Of a stretch of DNA of 9,734 bases, positions 6,259 to 9,734 are shown one piece after another (position 1 is the stretch's first letter; the number at the start of each line of letters is the position of its first letter). Where the stretch lies: assembly GCA_022865865.1 (NCBI GenBank), contig JALHTN010000131.1, positions 1 to 9,734 of the forward strand, read 5' to 3'. The translations under genes were made by a program, and so were the position numbers. Source of the DNA: Anaerolineales bacterium (lineage in GTDB: Bacteria; Chloroflexota; Anaerolineae; Anaerolineales; UBA4823). Under the pieces are notes generated by a model that worked only from the letters and a program-made list of their open reading frames with translations, did no database searches and was not told the DNA's origin.

Positions 6259-7203
6259 TCAGGTTTGAAAGAAAACCTTGCGTGGCTGCCATTCGCTTGA
6301 CTCATCATTGAACTCTAGTAATGCCACCAGGTCACCCTGTTGGCTGATACCACGTGCCCAACCCTCAGAACCAGCTTCTGCTGGGATACGATGTCCATGG
6401 CGGACCATATCGACCAGATCGCCATCTAACTCTATCATCGGCCAATCTCCAAGTGCGTCAGCAGCTGGTATCAAAAACTGATACCAATCTCCTGCTTGGA
6501 AAGATTCTTTGATTCTTCTCAGCGGGACTGCTTCGCGGAGTGTAAAGCGACCGTTTTTTGTCCTACGTAAACCGATCAAGTATGCACCTGTGCCCAAGGA
6601 CTCGCCGAGGTCATTTGCCAATGAGCGGATATAGGTGCCCGAAGAGCAGTATGCATCGATCACAACTTCTGGAGGATCCCACTCCAGTACATCCAGGCTG
6701 AATACATTAATTTTGCGTGGTTGCAGCTCAACTTGCTCACCTTTGCGCGCCATCTCATATGCCTTACGACCCTTGACTTTTACAGCTGAGTAGGGGGGAG
6801 GAACTTGTTCGATCTCCCCGACATATGTTTGCAGGATCTCATCAAAATTCTCTTCGGTGATATGGGCTGCAGGTGATTCACTGGTTACAACACCCTCAGA
6901 ATCATATGTATCTGTAGTGCTGCCAAGACGAATTGTAGCTTGGTAGCGTTTATCAGAAGCAGAAACATACTCGCTTAACCTAACTGCCGGGCCAATTAGG
7001 ACCACCAGCACACCGGAGGCACGTGGATCAAGTGTTCCAGTGTGTCCGGCCCTGCGAATACCGGTACCCCTGCGGATGATTTGAACTACGTCGTGAGAGG
7101 TCAGTCCAATCGGTTTATCGATGACTAACACACCCGAGACAACATTCTTTAACTGTTCGTTGTCCATATTCTCTTCCCAATTATTTGAATTTTGATTATT
7201 CAT
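6259..7203 (-). CDS. truB: tRNA pseudouridine(55) synthase
   Basis: TruB isomerises uridine 55 in the T-loop of tRNAs and helps tRNA folding. In the 314-aa frame the catalytic Asp59 lies in GHTGTLDPRASG (53-64). Further family blocks are KRYQATIRLGSTTDTYDSEG at 85-104, VPPPYSAVKVKGRKAYEMAR at 134-153, CSSGTYIRSLANDLGE at 186-201 and LRRTKNGRF at 212-220. A C-terminal PUA-like region follows (roughly 250-314). The start is uncertain. ATG at 7203 gives an Asn-rich 12-residue extension with a poor ribosome binding site. ATG at 7167 (MDNEQ) has a GGGAAGAG just upstream and may be the real one; the conserved domain starts only around residue 23 in either case. It follows nrnA by 22 nt (or 58 nt for the later start). 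Confidence 0.96.
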   Translation of the reverse strand: MNNQNSNNWEENMDNEQLKNVVSGVLVIDKPIGLTSHDVVQIIRRGTGIRRAGHTGTLDPRASGVLVVLIGPAVRLSEYVSASDKRYQATIRLGSTTDTYDSEGVVTSESPAAHITEENFDEILQTYVGEIEQVPPPYSAVKVKGRKAYEMARKGEQVELQPRKINVFSLDVLEWDPPEVVIDAYCSSGTYIRSLANDLGESLGTGAYLIGLRRTKNGRFTLREAVPLRRIKESFQAGDWYQFLIPAADALGDWPMIELDGDLVDMVRHGHRIPAEAGSEGWARGISQQGDLVALLEFNDESSEWQPRKVFFQT

Positions 7204-7225
7204 AAATATTCATCTTTATGGTTAC

Positions 7226-8233
7226 CTAGACGATCCCTAACATCATTTTTGTTGTGTTGATCACGTTGGCTCGCACTTTCTCCAGGTCTCCTTCGACACT
7301 AGCTCCTGCTGCTGCCTTGTGACCACCCCCACCAAAATTTACTGCTACTTGCGATACATCATAAGCTGGTGTAGCTCGCCAGCTAACTTTGACTTGTTCT
7401 CTCTCTTGTTCGATGAACAAAATCACCACATCTATGGCATCAATGGTTGAGAGAAAATTTATCAAATCCGCGTCATCCCTTCCCGGGTAGCTTGCTGAGC
7501 TGCGGTCTTTAAGGGTTAGAGTTGCCCAGATGATACTGCCATCCCGCTCAAGATTAGATAAACCAGCCCCCCAATAGCGAGCAGCGGCATAAGATCGGCT
7601 CAGCAGTCCTCGTTGGTATAGCCCGGGTAGATCTCCGCCGGCTTCCATCAGATTGGCGGCAGTTTTCATCGCATGAGCTGTCATGTTGTGCGTTCTGAAT
7701 CCGAGTGTATCAGTGATCATACCAAATAATAACGCATCTGCAACCTGTTTTGATATGGGATAACCGAATTCTGGTAAATATCTACCCAGAATCTCCGAAG
7801 TTGATACGGCAGTTTCATCGATCAGGTTGTACCTGCCGAAATCTGTGTTTGTCGGGTGGTGATCGAAATTTACATCGGGGATGGGAATTTCGATTAATGC
7901 ATCACCCGCCCTGCTTCGATCAGAACAATCGACCAGCAAGGTCATATCGAAATTGCCGGAGGCTTTTTTCTTTACTTGATCGCTGCCAGGTAAATGGCGG
8001 AAAATGCCAGGCAATCCATCGGATAATACCATTTGGACTTCTTTTCCGTTTTCTTGTAGGCTTAAACCTAAACCGATCAGTGACCCGACTGCGTCGCCAT
8101 CAGGGCGGATGTGAGAAATAACCAGCACCCGCTGAGCTGAGCCAAGTTCTTGAAATGCACTTTTCAGCAACGCTTCATCGATTTGTTTGGCATCATTCAT
8201 TTCCAGGAAGGTCGTCTCCTGAGTCATTTTCAT
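7226..8233 (-). CDS. nrnA: DHH/DHHA1 phosphoesterase (nanoRNase / pAp phosphatase)
   Basis: NrnA-family enzymes degrade very short RNA oligomers and in many cases dephosphorylate pAp, using a manganese centre. In the 335-aa frame the metal-binding motifs are HIRPDGDAVGS at 41-51 (His41, Asp45, Asp47), VDCSD at 101-105, NFDHHPTNTDFG at 122-133 with the DHH triad, and TDTLGF at 174-179. The DHHA1 substrate-binding motif is GGGGHKAAAG at 301-310. All expected residues are present. The start is open: ATG at 8233 or 8227 overlaps rbfA by about 40 nt and has no good ribosome binding site, while ATG at 8200 overlaps by only 8 nt, with AGGAG 15 nt upstream. Position between rbfA and truB is the standard arrangement in Gram-positive-like lineages and supports a role in RNA turnover. 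Confidence 0.92.
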   Translation of the reverse strand: MKMTQETTFLEMNDAKQIDEALLKSAFQELGSAQRVLVISHIRPDGDAVGSLIGLGLSLQENGKEVQMVLSDGLPGIFRHLPGSDQVKKKASGNFDMTLLVDCSDRSRAGDALIEIPIPDVNFDHHPTNTDFGRYNLIDETAVSTSEILGRYLPEFGYPISKQVADALLFGMITDTLGFRTHNMTAHAMKTAANLMEAGGDLPGLYQRGLLSRSYAAARYWGAGLSNLERDGSIIWATLTLKDRSSASYPGRDDADLINFLSTIDAIDVVILFIEQEREQVKVSWRATPAYDVSQVAVNFGGGGHKAAAGASVEGDLEKVRANVINTTKMMLGIV

Positions 8234-8579
8234 CTGTTTGACTTATAGAATCGATTATTTTTTCAATATGATCGGCGCGTTCTGGAGTGGGATCCCAATG
8301 AAAGCGAAGTTTAGGGAAAGTTCTAAGATCAATTCGTTTAGCTAATTCACTTCGCAGGAAACCGCTGGCATGTTTGAATCCGGAGATGATTTCCTCAGCC
8401 GAGTCCGAACCCTGAGCAGCATAAATATGTATGTCGGCAAAGGCTAACTCCCGGTCTACTGAGACATCGGTGATATACGCACCGTTTAATCTTGGGTCTT
8501 GGATATCAAAGATTAACATCTCAGAAATTTCTTCGCGGATACGGTCAGCGATTCGTCGGGCGCGGCTTTTTGATACCAC
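8193..8579 (-). CDS. rbfA: 30S ribosome-binding factor A
   Basis: RbfA binds the maturing 30S subunit near helix 1 of 16S rRNA and assists late processing. The 128-aa protein has the compact KH-type fold pattern: RARRIADRIREEISEML at 6-22, DPRL at 28-31, ITDVSVDREL at 36-45 with alternating strand residues, and the C-terminal half ASGFLRSELAKRIDLRTFPK at 71-90 followed by LRFHWD at 91-96. The tail (114-128) is acidic. The start is GTG at 8579, supported by GAGG 9 nt upstream; no in-frame ATG lies near. It begins 17 nt after the infB stop and its end overlaps the nrnA frame, which points to one polycistronic message. Confidence 0.95.
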   Translation of the reverse strand: MVSKSRARRIADRIREEISEMLIFDIQDPRLNGAYITDVSVDRELAFADIHIYAAQGSDSAEEIISGFKHASGFLRSELAKRIDLRTFPKLRFHWDPTPERADHIEKIIDSISQTDENDSGDDLPGNE

Positions 8580-8596
8580 TGAGTCATTCCTCGCGA

Positions 8597-9734
8597 TTAA
8601 AGGGGAACTTCCTCAACAATATAACACTCAATGATGTCGCCTTCTTCGAAATCATTGAATTTCTTAAAAGTTATCCCACACTCGAATCCAGTTCGGACTT
8701 CTGTAACGTCATCTTGAAGGTGCTTTAGGGATCCAATGTCACCTTCGTGTTGGACTTCTTTACCTCGCAGAACCCGTACTTTCGCATTGCGTTTCAGTTC
8801 CCCATCTACCACATAACAACCAGCCACACTTCCAATTTTCTTGATCCTGAATTTGGCACGCACTTCTGCATGACCGATGATCGTCTCCTTAATTTCAGGT
8901 TCAAGCATACCTTTCAAAGCCATCTCGATATCTTCGACTAACCGGTAAATGATATTGTAATTGCGGATCGAAACTCCTTCCGTATCCGCAAGACGTTGGG
9001 CAGCTGAATCTACCTCAACATTGAAACCGATCACAATCGCTTTTGATGCTACAGCCAGCATGACATCGTTTTCACCAATATTTCCAGTCCCCTCGTGCAG
9101 GACAGTAATAGAGATATCCCCAGTGCCCAGGTCATCCAAAGATGATTTAATCGGTTCCAGGGACCCTTGAACATCGGCTTTGATGACTAAACGCAGCTCA
9201 CGCACTTCGCCTGCCTGGAACTTTTCAAAAAGCTGTTCCAAAGTGAATGTGCTGCGCTGACTTTCTGCAGCGGTCTTTTGGTTGTTTTTCCTCTCACGCG
9301 TCAGGGCGCGAGCTTGCTTATCAGATTCAACAACCTGAAATAAATCACCAGCAACTGGGACATCATTTAATCCCATAACAGCTACTGGAGCGGATGGCTG
9401 TGCATCCTGGACCTTATGACCTAAATGGTCAAACATTGCTCTCAGGCGACCATGGGTTGTACCAGCGACAACAATATTACCAACATTTAAGGTTCCATTC
9501 TGGATTAGCAACGTTGCCAAAACACCTCTGGAGCGGTCAACCTTTGCGTCGATAACCGTCCCAATTATGCGACCCATGGGGTTTGCTCTGATTTCTAAAT
9601 TTTCTGCGACCAATAGGATCGCCTCCAGCAAGTCATCCAATCCCTCCCTTAGTTTGGCTGAAAGTGGAACCACAATCGTGTCACCATCCCATTCATCTGG
9701 CACCAGACCTATCTCGGCGAGTTGTTGGTTGACG
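8597..9734 (-). CDS. infB: Translation initiation factor IF-2, C-terminal part (5' end outside window)
   Basis: IF-2 is the GTPase that places fMet-tRNA on the 30S subunit and promotes subunit joining. About 378 codons are visible and the frame stays open to the window edge. The first residues read VNQQLAEIGL, then the end of the G domain with the G5 motif SAK in VVPLSAKLREGLDDLLEAI. Domain II follows (GTVIDAKVDRSRG, LRAMFDHLG), then the C1 region (LVIKADVQGSLEPI, GTGNIGENDVMLA, VSIRNYNIIYRLVEDI) and the fMet-tRNA-binding C2 domain (IKKIGSVAGCYVVDGEL, GFECGITFKKFNDFEEGDII). Gene order infB-rbfA is near-universal. The N-terminal extension and the G1-G4 motifs lie outside the window. No frameshift is seen. 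Confidence 0.97.
   Translation of the reverse strand, partial: VNQQLAEIGLVPDEWDGDTIVVPLSAKLREGLDDLLEAILLVAENLEIRANPMGRIIGTVIDAKVDRSRGVLATLLIQNGTLNVGNIVVAGTTHGRLRAMFDHLGHKVQDAQPSAPVAVMGLNDVPVAGDLFQVVESDKQARALTRERKNNQKTAAESQRSTFTLEQLFEKFQAGEVRELRLVIKADVQGSLEPIKSSLDDLGTGDISITVLHEGTGNIGENDVMLAVASKAIVIGFNVEVDSAAQRLADTEGVSIRNYNIIYRLVEDIEMALKGMLEPEIKETIIGHAEVRAKFRIKKIGSVAGCYVVDGELKRNAKVRVLRGKEVQHEGDIGSLKHLQDDVTEVRTGFECGITFKKFNDFEEGDIIECYIVEEVPL

Noticed and set aside
7750..8121. Plus-strand open frame of 123 codons
   Set aside because: It is a shadow of nrnA on the opposite strand; the peptide is rich in Cys, Arg and His without any domain, as expected for antisense reading.
1..9734. CRISPR array, tRNA/rRNA genes, insertion sequence or attachment site
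   Set aside because: No spaced direct repeats, tRNA-like cloverleaf landmarks, transposase motifs or terminal inverted repeats were seen on either strand.

Overview
The window looks like a chromosomal segment of a free-living bacterium with moderate GC content (mid-40s % by eye, not computed). The gene order, the TrpB2-type tryptophan synthase and the decayed surface-protein module all suggest an Anaerolineae-like member of the Chloroflexi. That placement is inferred from remembered protein style, not from a search. Every gene I can support is on the minus strand, so transcription runs from right to left, and the window ends inside infB.

Right block (9734 to 3961): an uninterrupted translation/RNA/cofactor operon in the order infB (5' end missing), rbfA, nrnA (DHH-family nanoRNase/pAp phosphatase), truB, ribF, thyA, folA. 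Gaps are 17 to 49 nt, rbfA and nrnA overlap, and thyA and folA overlap by 4 nt (GTGA). The first five genes are the familiar ribosome-maturation cluster. thyA and folA form a dTMP/folate pair added at the 3' end: ThyA turns dUMP to dTMP and produces dihydrofolate, which FolA reduces back to tetrahydrofolate.

Middle block (3876 to 2045): an independent unit controlled by tryptophan. A near-ideal sigma-70 promoter (TTGACA, 16 bp, TATAAT) starts a leader of about 340 nt that is a clear T-box riboswitch: stem I with an AGTA motif, a UGG (Trp) specifier, a T-box antiterminator sequence and an intrinsic terminator. It precedes a stand-alone TrpB2-type tryptophan synthase beta chain with no trpA or other trp gene in view. 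Stem III of this leader contains a second hairpin followed by a T-run, which resembles an extra terminator.

Left block (1988 to 1): an AT-rich probable promoter region leads into a FAD/NAD(P)H oxidoreductase that resembles mitochondrial apoptosis-inducing factor (AIF) over its whole length, including the C-terminal domain. A 15-bp perfect inverted repeat follows it. Beyond that, positions 585 to 195 hold the frameshifted remains of a secreted beta-helix/FDGS-module protein. I see nothing supportable in positions 1 to 194. No tRNA, rRNA, CRISPR, insertion sequence or plus-strand gene was found. I do not see a wholly new multi-gene system; the best leads are the T-box architecture, the AIF-like protein and the decayed surface-protein gene.
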